Below are positions 35,554-48,912 of a stretch of DNA of 64,000 nucleotides, piece by piece (the stretch's first letter is position 1; each line of letters starts with the position of its first letter). A program made the translations under genes and the position numbers. This stretch comes from Chlamydoabsidia padenii. Taxonomy: Eukaryota > Mucoromycota > Mucoromycetes > Mucorales > Cunninghamellaceae. The stretch is from the NCBI GenBank assembly GCA_025330725.1, contig JAIWND010000003.1, forward strand, positions 682,001 to 746,000, read 5' to 3'. The notes under the pieces are model-generated. The model did no database searches. It saw nothing but the letters and a program-made list of their open reading frames with translations, and was not told where the DNA came from.

Positions 35554-37339
35554 CTAGAGTTTGTTAATACGGCCTCGAGGTAGCATTTCTTCGTAAGTAT
35601 GACGCCCAAGGTAGTCCAACGGGCTTTGCACAAAATGATCCTTCAGATTACGTATGTTGACCATGTTTCTTGTAATATGCCCTATTGTCGGAGTTCCCAT
35701 CAAACGCATACACATCACCAATTCATCTTGAAGCAATTGTATAAGTCTCTTGACACCTTCATCACCGTAAGTTGACATAGCAAACTATTAAAAGAGAAGA
35801 ATTATTAGTTACCAAGCTCCCTTTTCCTTTTTTTTTTTTTTTCTCTTCTGTTCATGCCCTTACCAAAGCAGGTCGCCCAATCCCAACACCTTTTGCACCA
35901 AGTGCAATCGCCTTGAAGATATCCGATCCACGGCGAATGCCACCATCCATATACACTTCAAAGTTCTTGTCGAGGCCTTCTACACGTAAAGCATCCATAA
36001 TTTCAGGTAGTATTTCAATAGCAGATGGTGCAAAATCCAGTTGGCGACCACCATGATTTGATACGACAATACCAGAGCAACCATGACGAGCAGCTAAAAC
36101 AGCATCCTCCGGGGTCTGAATTCCTTTCAAAATGATGGGCATATTGGTGATTCCTTTTAACCAGTCGATATCGTTCCAGTTCAGAGATGGATCAACAAAA
36201 CTACTTATATGTTTCGATTCACCTTGTTCTTTTTGATTTATACCCAGTTGATCATCCATGTTGTCTGGCCCATCGTTAGAATACTTGATACGCATATCCT
36301 TTTCCCGCCGACCTAAAATAAAGGAGTAAACATGTTGATTTCGAGCACACATTCATTCTGTCTTTTTTTTTTTTTTTTTTTGTTTTTTTTATTGTCTTAC
36401 CCATTTGGGCAGCATCCACAGTAACAAACAATCCCTTGATGCCTCGTTTCTCAGCATGCTTTACAAGTTTGGTAGATATAGATCGATCAGAGTTGACATA
36501 AAGTTGAAGCCATTGAGATTGAGTAGGTTGAGCCATATCCACGATTTCATCAAATGAGCAACTAGCCAGAGTGGGTATCATTTGAATAATTCCCATTTGA
36601 GCGGCAGCACGTGTTAAAACCAATTCACCTTCAGGATGACCAAGTTTTCCAAGGGCAGCACTAGAGATATAGAGAGGCATCGATACAGCAGTACCCAGCA
36701 TGCTTGTGGAAAGGTCGATTTGTTTGACATTCACCATCACCCTTGGGCGCAACCAAATCCGATGGAAGGCATTGTGATTTTCACGCATAGAAATTTCATC
36801 GACAGAGCCAGTAGAGTAATAAGCCCAAGCTTCAGGTGTAAGAACGGATTCGGCAACAGCTATGTATAAGAAGAAAAAAAAAACGTATTAATAAGTTATC
36901 AGATAGAGTTAGAAGAAGACATACTTACATTCAAAGTCGAAAGCATTATACATTTCATCCAATCGAGGCATCTTTTCCCTAGCCAGCTTGACTTGTTTTG
37001 AGTTTTCTTTGGTCATGGTGTCGGTGGTAGAAGTATCGAATTGACCAATACAAACTTCAGGTCCGAGGTAGCGAGAGATGATATCAGGTGGATGTATAGG
37101 TTCAAAGGCATCAGTAGCGTCTTGACCACCATACTTTAAGATAATGTTTTGCCCTCCAGGGTGTTTCGGTAGAAATGCAGTCAAGTCATAAACCTTCCCA
37201 TTAATTACTACCCAAAGATCGTCTAAACACGACAAAGTTATTAAAAGAAAAGTGAGCCCATCAATTAGCACATGTAGTTTTGTCTGAACTTACTTTTTGT
37301 ATTATGGGTGGATAATTCTTGATAGGATATAGTTTTCAT
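35554..37339 (-). CDS. CYB2: Flavocytochrome b2 (L-lactate dehydrogenase, cytochrome)
   Basis: Five exons (37294-37339, 36929-37222, 36401-36859, 35864-36312, 35554-35784) encode 492 residues. Residues ~1-90 are a cytochrome b5 domain with the heme ligand in FLPKHPGGQNIILKYGG and a second His in EPIHPPD. The rest is the FMN-binding alpha-hydroxy-acid dehydrogenase barrel: MPLYISSAALGKLGHPEGE, IPTLASCSFDEI, GIVVSNHGGRQLDF (catalytic His and Arg), EVYMDGGIRRGSDIFKA, GAKGVGIGRPAL. The enzyme oxidises L-lactate to pyruvate and passes electrons to cytochrome c. In budding yeast it has a long mitochondrial presequence; here the frame starts directly at the b5 fold (MKTISYQELSTHNTKNDLW). Location is therefore uncertain. 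It shares a 380-bp divergent promoter with the TBC gene. Confidence 0.92.
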
Positions 37340-37718
37340 GGTGAGAAGAAAAGAAGAAGAAAAAAAAAAAGTTGGAGGGAGTGGGGTTTTACCTTGCGCC
37401 GGCATGAAATTTTAGGTTGTCGGGCGTTAGCCAATCAGGTCGAACTAACCTACATACATACTAAACCTAAAAGTCAAAAGGATGAAGCTTCCGGCCCTGA
37501 GTTTACTACACCTAATGCTTTCGAGGTTAGAAGATCAAATATATCCTTTGCCATTGTAGAAGCAAGTTTTGATACCACAACATGAGCTCACTTGTCAAGA
37601 GGTTTTTGAAACCCCGTCTTTTTCGGGTGTGTTAAAAAAAAAGAAAGAGTCTCCGAACCTGAATATTTCTTTCTCTTCTTCCTTTACTTCATCCATATCC
37701 TTTTGAATATACTCTGGT
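37340..37718. promoter_or_regulatory. Divergent promoter CYB2-like / RabGAP
   Basis: Compact 379-bp spacer with one element near each gene: GCGCCGGCATGAAATTTTAG (37391-37410) about 55 bp before the left start, and TTTTTGAAACCCCGTC (37604-37619) about 100 bp before the right start. Each side thus appears to have its own element. Confidence 0.5.
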
Positions 37719-39671
37719 ATGAATACCTCGGAAGATGGCACAAAATCCTCTGGTCTTCCTCTCAATGTAAGTTTAATTCAACTAGTCAAATTATAATTTG
37801 TAAAAAAAAAAAAGAGTAACCCCCTTTTTTTTCTCAAATAGACCTTTACTTTACCCACACCGATTGACATTACTCTCTCACCTTTCTGGACAACAATACG
37901 TCAAACTGATGGATTCCTAATGCAACGTACTCATACGGCAGGTGTGCTCAAAAGTCTCTTCTCAACTATTGCTAACGTCTTTGATACTAAACAACCACCT
38001 TACCGAATATTGTTTCAACGTGACATCAACAGCACTAGTCTCCAAATTGCCGTGGCTGAAACGGAACAGGTGATTGAAACTGCTTGGCTTTGGATACAAC
38101 AAAACATGATACCTGAATTACTTGGCATGGACGATCCTTATGCAAAAGAAGAATGGGTCAACGAAAAGCTGCATATGATTGTCACCACAATAGGTATAGT
38201 AAAGAAGTGGAGGGGTGGGGGCGGGGTAAATGTTTATAAAGCTAACTATTCTTTTTTTACTGTTAATAGACTCTGGTACTGATGAACTATCCTCTGATAA
38301 ATCTGTACGGAATGCTTCAAGATCCTTTCGCCAAACATTTGATGTGCCACCCTCTGAACGATTGGTTAGCTGTAAGTATTTACCACTCTTTTTAATGGTT
38401 TATGTTGTCTAATATTTCTATTTTATTATAGATTATTCTTGTGCGTATAACTACCGTCAAGGTTGGATGTATATCAGTGAAAACTACATTGGTTTCTACT
38501 CCTTCTTATTGTCCGTGGAAACAAAGTTGCTATTGGAAATGAAGAATATACAAGACATCAAGAAGGAAAAATCAAAAAGAAGTGTCTTCTCCGATGCTCT
38601 TCGCATTATCACAAAGGACAATCAAGAGGCAAGTTGATCTTGAAGATGTACCATAGGCTGTGTAACATATTTATTAACTTTTTCTTTTTTTTTTTTGCTC
38701 AACGCAGGTATTATTCTCAACAATGTTTAAACGGGATGAAGTATACGACTTGCTGGTTCTATTGGCTGGTCAAGCAATGTTACGACTTTTGAAAAACTCG
38801 GGTGGTGATGCTCCTGGTGCATCGAATCATAACAACAATGATGATTCTTCTGGTCTTTTGGTCCCTTCACCTCAACCCAGCAAGTCCAGCTCAACCAGAT
38901 CCACAGATTCACCTCATTTGACAAATCCATTGAAAACCGACCTAGCAGCACAAAAGCGAAATCAAGAATATTGTCTTCACTTTCGACTACCTTTAACGGA
39001 ACAAGTAGAAGACGCCCTTGAAGTCATCTATACCCTCAATCGATCACCATCATCAACTTCACCAATGGCAACAACAAAGGATATCCACGGCAGAATATAT
39101 CTCTCAGATTCATTCTTGGCATTTGAAGCACAACAACGACTTCCTCAACCTCAACAACACCAATCTATCCTATGGCTTGTCTTTCCGTTATACACCATCA
39201 AACGCGTGGAACGACTGAACAAGGGTCCTTACAGTACTTCTTTGGCAATCACCACATATCATCAGATGGAACATGTCTTTCGATTCCAGGTACATTATAT
39301 AATCACACAACAGAATTAATTTTACTAACTTGATCATCTTACTTTGTATTCTGTGTACCAAGGCAGCAAAAACGGCGGCGGAAAACTTTTGTGGGCTACT
39401 ACGGGATCAACTAAAAGCGCAAACAAAATACTACAAGATGTTGGTGCCCTTTCTCGAAACTTGTGAATCTGAACGGATGTTTAAATCAACTAATCCCGCC
39501 AACCCTGCTACTTTTGATATTACTGACAATAACACTACAACAAACGATCCAAAACAACTCGGTGGACTAGGACTGGATTTCGGATTTCCCGGTGATCCCA
39601 AGCAAACAAAGGATCGAAGTAAAAAGAAGCTATGGAAACACTATTTTACAGGTAATGTTGTGATATATTTG

Positions 39672-39716
<45 letters not shown>

Positions 39717-42233
39717 AGAGAGAGAGGAGGAGGGGCATAAAAAATGATCTGACTAACGTTTATGCATATTGACATTAGAAAATGGCCGAAATCTGACAAT
39801 GATTCGTACACCAACATTTGGGAAACTTGTGCGAGTCGGTCTTCCAAACTCTCTACGAGGTGAAATCTGGGAAATGTGCTCAGGGGCAGCCTACCTGCGC
39901 TTTGCGAATGCTGGTGTTTATGAGGATTTGTTAAAAAAGTATGCTGGACAAGAATCTCTCTCGACTGAAGAAATTGAAAAGGACCTGAATCGATCATTAC
40001 CTGAATATGCTGGCTATCAAACCCCAGAAGGTATTGGACGACTACGACGAACACTAACGGCTTATGCATGGCAGAATCCTGAACTCGGCTACTGTCAGGC
40101 TATGAATATCGTTACCTCTGCTTTGCTCATGTAAGTCCACATTAAAGCGGTGGGTTTATATGTGATCTGGTTGGATATTAACATATAATCATTCTTCTTT
40201 TTGTTTTTTTACTAGATATACGACTGAAGAACAAGCCTTCTGGATACTCACGGTACTTGTTGATCGACTATGCCCTGGCTACTATAGCACCTCCATGTAT
40301 GGAGCTCTTTTGGATCAAATTGTCTTTGAACAACTAGTGGAACGTACAATGCCTCTTCTATGGAATCACTTTAAGAAAACCGATATTCAACTTTCTGTTG
40401 CCTGTCTGCCATGGTTTTTAAGCCTTTATATCAACTCTATACCTCTCACCTTTGCCTTCCGTATCTTGGACTGTCTGTTTATGGAAGGACCAAGGATTCT
40501 GCTTCAGATCGGGTAAATGGACTTTGATATATAACGATGATACCAATACTAATCTTATCAATCTTTAAATATTCTTTTTTAGTCTGGCCATCTTAAAATT
40601 GAATGGCGAACAACTGTTAAAAGCAAAAGATGATGGTGCCTTTCTGGATATATTGAAACGGTATTTTGCCACTTTGGACAGTACTACTGATGATGATACC
40701 GAGAAGAATGGAACAAACATTCGTCTTACGGTAAGTTAAAATGAAAACTTTATAAAACATTATAATATTTACTGATCTTCTTTTTTTTTTTTTCTATAGA
40801 AATTCAATGAACTCATGCTGACTGCAGTACGTAATCTTGACGCCTACCCATGGTGCTAATGCTATTTACTCACCAATCACTTTGTTTTATGTATATAGTA
40901 CCGGGAATTCTCTTTGGTGACAGACGAAATGGTCACGGAAATGCGGCGTACGAATCAACTCAAGGTAGTCGCAGGGATCGAATCATACACTAAACGATCA
41001 GCTATTCGGTACTTGGACGATACATGTGGATTTACAAAAGAGGAAATCGGTATTATATACGACAAATTCTTTGGTGCCCTTTATTATGCGACACAACAAG
41101 GAGATCGACAAGAAACACAGCTGGATATTGACACCTTCCGACTATTATTAGACAATATAACGTCATGGACAAAGCAGCGTACAAAAACGACAGAAATTAC
41201 AAGTGACGATATGAAGGTTAAACGAAGCCTGGGCGACAACTTTATCAACCGATTTTACCTCCACTTCAAGTCAGAGTCTCATACTGGTGTCACCTTCCAA
41301 GACGCGATTACTGGTCTTAGTGACATATTCCATGGGGTAAGTATACAATATAAAAAAAGGACGGGAGACAACCTAGGTGATGATTACTGATTATAGATTT
41401 CTTTTAATATGCTATAGGATTTGATGTCACTTATTGGACTCTTCTTCCATCTTTATTGTGCTGATGGTGAAAACTTGAGGGACAACACATTAATCATCAT
41501 GGCCAAGGAACTATGGTGGCTGCTGATCCAATTCAATGGTGGTGATGAAAATTCTGCATGGACAACAATTAAAACATTCATTGCTCAAAGTATGGAACAA
41601 TCAGAAGTCGTCAACGGAAACAATGGATTGGATATAGGTCTTTTGATACAACAAGTGATGGGTCTTCAAACTGACGAAATGGGTGGACACAACAATCATT
41701 TACGCCAACAAATGGACCAACTAGATCGTCTCTTTGACAATGTCAAGAGCACCAACAACAGCAGCAATCCAAAACCATCGGCATGCGACTTGACTCTTGC
41801 CTCCTTCCGGATGGTAATTCTCACCATCGAGCCACTGGAAATGTTTTTTGACCACGAATTTCAAGACAGCTTCAAACTCGAAAAGGCGACAGCAGTGGAA
41901 CAACAAAAGTCGCTTGGGCGGGAACTATTCGAAAACCTATTTGCTGAAGGCAAACTTTTGGCCAAGACACCACACCTCCATCATCATCATCACCTTCACC
42001 ATCACCTTCACCATCGACAACCAAAGCTATCACCCTCATCATCAGCCAGCACGCATATTCCAACACCCACAAATTTATCACCATCTTCAAGCTCTAGCTC
42101 TATTAACAGGATCGATGATACACCTGCCAAAGACAACACCGAAGAAACTATCTCTAAACAAGTCGACCATCTCTTTACTGAACTAGGTCATTTGGATGTA
42201 CAAGACAAAGAAGAATTTGATGTACTGGTATAA
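37719..42233 (+). CDS. GRAM-TBC-EF-hand RabGAP (Gyp2/Mdr1, TBC1D9-like)
   Basis: Twelve exons (37719-37766, 37842-38193, 38270-38371, 38432-38628, 38708-39287, 39363-39651, 39779-40130, 40216-40512, 40583-40730, 40800-40825, 40899-41336, 41418-42233) give 1214 residues. Two GRAM domains lie at ~150-235 ([20 protein letters not shown]) and ~300-440. The TBC domain (~535-760) has [13 protein letters not shown], the arginine-finger box [12 protein letters not shown] and the glutamine-finger box GYCQAMN. An EF-hand-like region follows at ~840-1010. TBC proteins stimulate GTP hydrolysis by Rab GTPases in vesicle traffic. A His-rich, Ser-rich tail ends the protein. The start ATG at 37719 is chosen over the one at 37734 because only it splices in frame. 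The intron at 38629 has a GC donor. Confidence 0.92.
39672..39713. repeat. 42-nt poly-A run followed by (GA)n in an intron
   Basis: Long A tract followed by GAGAGAGAGA inside the intron 39652-39778 of the RabGAP gene. Length may be inexact. Confidence 0.85.
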
Positions 42234-43225
42234 TCTTGGGGACTATAATGTAGACTTAGAATAGAATTTTTATGTGTCACCAATTAAACTCAATAAAAGA
42301 AAACCTGCTTTTTTTCAATTAATCAACAAACTATGTATATCCAGTATGATAAATCATGACTTTGTATTCGCGAATTCATGATTCAATCTGGCCATCTGAT
42401 TTTTATGATTAGACGTTAGGAGTGTTAAAATCGTACCTGCGTTCAAGCAAACGGAATTCAAATCCCGTCGAGCCTTGACCTGCCATGGTCCCTGAAGAAA
42501 AGTTAAAAAATTATTTATCACTCAATGAACCAATCCATGCTCGTGATCAAAGTGATGGTAATCTTGGTATATTTTAAGCATCTACATCAGTTAGCCATTG
42601 ACTGATTAATGATAGTTTAAAACCAAATATGACTAGGAAAAATACTTACCCCTAATCCGCTCAGGAGAGACTTTTTTTTTTTTTTTTTTTGAGAACAGGT
42701 ACATTCATCTTGAATCTTGACTTGACTGATACAAGGATCTAATCGCTTATCTTTTGCAGTAAAGGATGTTGGGAATAGGTTATAGAATACACACAGCCCT
42801 TTTAACCATTAGCATCGGTTGCTAATGGAGTGAGTACTGGTGTTTCAAAGTCTGACTATGGAGTGAGGCTACAGCCAACCAAGAGCGGGCGGAATTTTAA
42901 AAAGACTTGGTCCAGCTTTTTTCAAACAGTTTGGTGCGTCAATCGGCATTACAAAAGTGATCCAGTGAAGTTGGATCCTGGGTTGAAGAAAAACCAAACT
43001 TCTTCCCTGTATAATGCTTCTTGAAAGCTAAACTCTGACGCTACACTGGTGTAAATAAGATTTATCACACATAGGGACATGGTTTTTGTTAAAAAATACG
43101 AGGTTTTTCATCATTAATGCTGATCCGACCCCCCCTTATTTGATATAGACAATGATTGTATCATAGAAGATGTTTTAGTGAGACATTGTTTTAAAAAAAA
43201 ATCATTTTATTAAATTAGTTGAATG

Positions 43226-43262
<37 letters not shown>

Positions 43263-43288
43263 TAAACTATGCTATGTAAACATGACTA
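42234..43288. other. Gene-poor spacer with a dispersed repeat copy
   Basis: About 1 kb between two convergent genes. It holds an orphan AATTCAAATCCCGTCG (42458-42473), poly-T near 42671-42690, an inverted dispersed repeat copy (42725-42838) with GGGCGGAATTTTAAA beside it (42888), and a 35-nt A run at 43226-43260. A 64-codon frame at 42830 overlaps the repeat and is not supported. Confidence 0.5.
42725..42838 (-). repeat. Dispersed repeat, copy D (inverted)
   Basis: Read on the minus strand it starts CTCACTCCATTAGCAACCG, then ATGCTAATGGTTAAA. It continues with CCCAACATCCTTTACTGCAA and CCTTGTATCAGT, matching the order of blocks in copies A and B (CTCGCTCCATTGTCAACAG, ATGCTAATGATTAAA, TTCCAACATGAGTCACTGCA, CCTTGTGTCAGT). 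It is clearly more diverged than A is from B. Confidence 0.7.
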
Positions 43289-45347
<2,059 letters not shown>

Positions 45348-45483
45348 TGAGAGTGTATGAGAGAGGAGAAATGAGGAAGGAAAGAGACAAAGAAAAAATT
45401 AAACTAAGATATAGCCTATTTTCAACCCCCGATGTCAATTTTATTTGCGTTAAAAAAAAGTGTATCATTTATCATTTATTTAA

Positions 45484-47245
45484 TCAATTAAAGTTGTCAG
45501 ATGAGATATTTACAGGGTCAAATAATCTACGGTGGAAGGGAAGGTTAAAGAGGGATTCAGTGGATGGGAAATTTCTAAGGGTATAAAGTCTAGAAGCACC
45601 TGCATCGTCGTCGTCTTCAGGAGTGGTCATAGTTCCATTAACAGAGAGATCTTGACCAGCAGTAGTAGATAGAGACAAATCATTGGTGGAGCAAGGTGGA
45701 GATCCATGACGAGAGCGAGTTTTATAATCCCGTTGATGCTTTTGACATGCTTCTCGCCTTCGTTTAACATAAGATATCCAGTCTTGATCGTCTGATGGAG
45801 GTCGTGGTCCTGCAGCCGCAAATTTTCGAGCCAGTAATCCAATTTCTTCTGCATCCGGTCTATTTTCAGGACGAGGTTCGAGGCAAGCCATTGTGAGTTC
45901 CAGATACCATGTTGGCACGCCAGGTAACCATTCGATCCGGTAGATTTCGGGGGCATCCAGTAAGATTTCGGGGGAAGGGAAGGTGATATGAGAGACCAAC
46001 TGCCACATGATGACACCCAAGCTAAACACGTCCGACTTTTCAGTATAGATCCCCTGTCGTAATTCTGGTGCGATATAAGGTAGTCGACCTATTATTAATC
46101 AAAGAAGAATTATTAATACCAATGTCATGATCTTGTGTAATGTAGTTGAATACTTTACCATAATGTACCTTGGATTGTCGAGTCACTTCAGATGCTTCAT
46201 TAGATGCCGTGGAGAATCGATAATCAACCAATAAATAATCGTCATCCACACATAACACATTTTGAGGGTGTATATTTCGATGACACATACCAATATCATC
46301 ATGTAGACTTGCCAGATTGAATGCCAGTCGGGTCACCATATCTGCCACCGAGACCAAATTGAGTGTACTTTGTATTGGCCGATCGATAAAACTTTCCAAG
46401 TTTCCACCTTCAGCCAAGGTACCAATCATCAACAGATCACCAGTGCTTTCACAAACCGTCATCCCATGGAATAGTAATGCTAAGAATGCCCTTGATTGTA
46501 CAGTGATCTACCAAAGAAGAAGAAAATTAGTATTGATTTATTCATAGTAGTCAAGTAGGAGTCATGACTTACTTCATTCAAGATCTTTTCATCCACCACT
46601 TTTATTGCCACGCCCCGTTTATAAGTACCAAATGTTCGACCAGCTTCAGGGACATCAAACAAAAGGGCAATGTTTGCTGCATAAACACTAGAGAAGCCAC
46701 CAGCACCAACATAGACGAGATCAGAGAACCACCGCCAAGGATAGTATCGCATATATCGAGCAAGGTCGTGATTGAATATAGCTGTCAATACCCGATGACA
46801 TTTGGGATGGAAGGATTGGATCAACAATGCTCGGTCACCATGTGCTAAGGCCAATAGACTTTCAAAAGATAAAGCCTGTCGCCACGCGATGTTCCAGTGC
46901 TACAAATGACAAAGAAGAAAAAAGTTCGTTAGTATGAAACCACTGTCAAGTTTGTATTCCTTTGCTTTTTTTTTCGCCTCTTCTTTAACCTACCCAATGG
47001 TCATCAAATGGAATGTTGTTAGATTGATAAAGGCGTAGAGTTTGATTGTATAGGTTGGCTATGGCTTCGTGGATCGGTAGAGAAGGCTTATCGATCTGAT
47101 GCAAGAAGGATACATCAAAGTCGGAAGGATATTGTATTAATAGGTGTTTGATGGATTCTATTGTATGGTGCACTAATTCTGTTTTAATGACTTGTTGCTG
47201 ATAGTGGTGATTAGGATGATTCCTATTAAGTATTGAGTGATCCAT
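45484..47245 (-). CDS. Protein kinase-like protein, probable pseudokinase
   Basis: Four exons (46994-47245, 46573-46899, 46159-46507, 45484-46088) form 510 residues. The N-terminal ~170 residues are unrecognised. A kinase fold follows: glycine loop VGAGGFSSVYAA, Lys in KRGVAIKVVDEK, catalytic loop MCHRNIHPQNVL, metal-binding site LLVDYRFST, then LPYIAPELRQGIYTEKSDVF and a helical C-lobe (FSLGVIMWQLVSH, RPENRPDAEEI). The HRD aspartate is Asn and DFG is DYR, so the catalytic base is lost. The architecture resembles fungal kinase-like proteins of unknown role. The C-terminus is Ser/Asp rich. AAAATCCCGCTGG lies ~95 bp upstream. Confidence 0.8.
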
Positions 47246-47720
47246 TAGTTTTTTTTTTTAAAAAAAAAAAAAAAGAACAAAAAGTGAGAATAGGAAAAAG
47301 AATCCAAAATTTAGAGGGCCAATGAAAAATAATATTTTTAAAATCCCGCTGGCTCAGTCGGTCCCGCCCCTCCACTTGAAGAGAGCAGATTGACCGTATG
47401 ATATCAATATGCCGATTGGAGCATGGTGCACACAGACGACACAAATAGAGGACTTCCTTAGTCTTACTTAATTTGTGTCATCAAATGCACGTTATAGCCT
47501 CCCCCCTCCCTCCGTCCCTTTATTGTTTCTTGTTAAGGCTCCCCAAAGAAGCTTCCATATTTGAATCAGCGGGATTTGAAATAAAAATCTCGACTTGTAG
47601 AAAAGTGTCACTTTTTTTTCTTACCGTGCTTCGTTTCTCTTTCTTTTTCTTCTCACTTTTTTTTTTTTTTTCTCTTATCTCACAGTCAAGGGGAAATCCG
47701 AAAAAGTATTTTCTGCCAAT
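47246..47720. other. Divergent spacer with two promoter elements
   Basis: Contains AAAATCCCGCTGG (47339-47351) for the left gene, a GTCCCGCCCC segment next to it, and GCGGGATTTGAAAT (47569-47582) ahead of the possible right-hand small gene. T-rich around 47610-47690. Confidence 0.5.
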
Positions 47721-47948
47721 TTGAAACGATCTTATAAACAACCAATCTCCCTATTGTATCCAACTTCTTTGTGCACCAACATGAACAATACAACATCAAG
47801 CAACACTGCCGTAACACAACAAGGCTACAAATCCAAACATCAGTTATGCAAACGAGTTATGGTGGTATTCTGTATCGGGGCCAACAAACTTTGCTACTTT
47901 TGTGGATCGACAAACCACGCATCATCCGATTGTCCCTTGTATGCATGA
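47721..47948 (+). CDS. Possible small zinc-knuckle protein
   Basis: A 75-codon frame, or 55 codons if it starts at the second Met (47781). The only recognisable feature is a perfect CCHC knuckle, CYFCGSTNHASSDC (C-x2-C-x4-H-x4-C), near the end. Such knuckles bind single-stranded RNA or DNA and occur in splicing factors, poly(A)-related proteins and retroelement gag. In favour of a real gene: an upstream GCGGGATTTGAAAT element 139 bp before the first ATG and a T-rich leader, as for other genes here. Against: short length, no second domain, no intron. It could also be the last exon of a longer gene or a gag relic. Confidence 0.4.
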   Translation: MKRSYKQPISLLYPTSLCTNMNNTTSSNTAVTQQGYKSKHQLCKRVMVVFCIGANKLCYFCGSTNHASSDCPLYA

Positions 47949-48912
47949 TGACTGATATACACCTGGTCACCTTCTCTGGCGGGAATCATCTAACCTCATG
48001 CCTCTCTCTCTCTCTCCTTCTTATCTCTCCTTATACTATATGTCTCTACTATGATTATGTACTTATTCCCATCGTTTATATATCTCTTTAACATCCATAT
48101 TGTCTACTCGTTTTTTTTTTGTCACTCCCCGACCCCCTTTTTTAGTTAGTAAAGACTCCGAAATTGTCCTGGTTTTATTACTTTATTATATGAAACATTG
48201 CTTTTATTATGTCAATAGTATATATACTTCCTTTATTACCATTAGTTGTGTAGAATGTTTAGGCTATTATCCCCTCCGCCCCCCCCCCCTCATCTTCTTT
48301 ATAAATAAAATCAGGGTTTGCGTGTAAATCTTTACGTCATAAACGTCGTATACTCTCCGCCTTATTGTAATATCTTGTGTATGAAATCGACCCAATTTCC
48401 CCTTCTTTCTGCATATGAATGAAAATTACCCAATTAAAACCAGCTCATTGGATTGGTGCAATCCAAATCAGATCATCCATCATAATTTCTGCAAACTACC
48501 CAAAATGTCCCACGTTTGATAAATCTTGGTTTAACATTTGAGCAATGACAAATTTTAAATCCCGCAATCTGGTATTCGAGATTCTCACTTGTGATCAACA
48601 TCACCAAAGAAATATGATAACGTGCTTGTTCCTTTTTAAAATCTATCAAGTCTAGATTTGTTTTTCCTCTTTTTCATCGGGTTGTGTTTCATCCATTACT
48701 TTTTTTTTTTTTTTTTTTTTTTCGATCGATCCCAACTTCACAATCGACCCTCCTTTCTGTGAGAATACAGTACTTGGGCTTTTTCGGGAAGTGAATTTTA
48801 TTGGGTGCAGGGGTTTAAAATTCAGTTGACTTGTGGATCGCGGTTCTTTCTTTTTTTTTTTTTTTTACCGGTCTCCGCTTTTCTCCTGACACTTAATGGT
48901 TATACTTTAAAC
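47949..48912. other. Long spacer before the SIM/WD40 gene
   Basis: T-rich spacer. It contains AATTTTAAATCCCGCAAT (48551-48568), ~350 bp before the next start codon, plus poly-T near 48700-48722 and 48850-48866. The distance suggests a long leader for the next gene. No coding region seen. Confidence 0.5.

Noticed and set aside
42458..42473. TTCAAATCCCG read as the T-arm (B box) of a tRNA gene
   Set aside because: The TTCAAAT loop resembles a tRNA T-loop, but the required preceding CGGG stem half, an A box and an acceptor stem are absent here and at the other copies.
42830..43024. 64-codon plus-strand frame
   Set aside because: Overlaps the inverted dispersed repeat copy D and its element; no domain.
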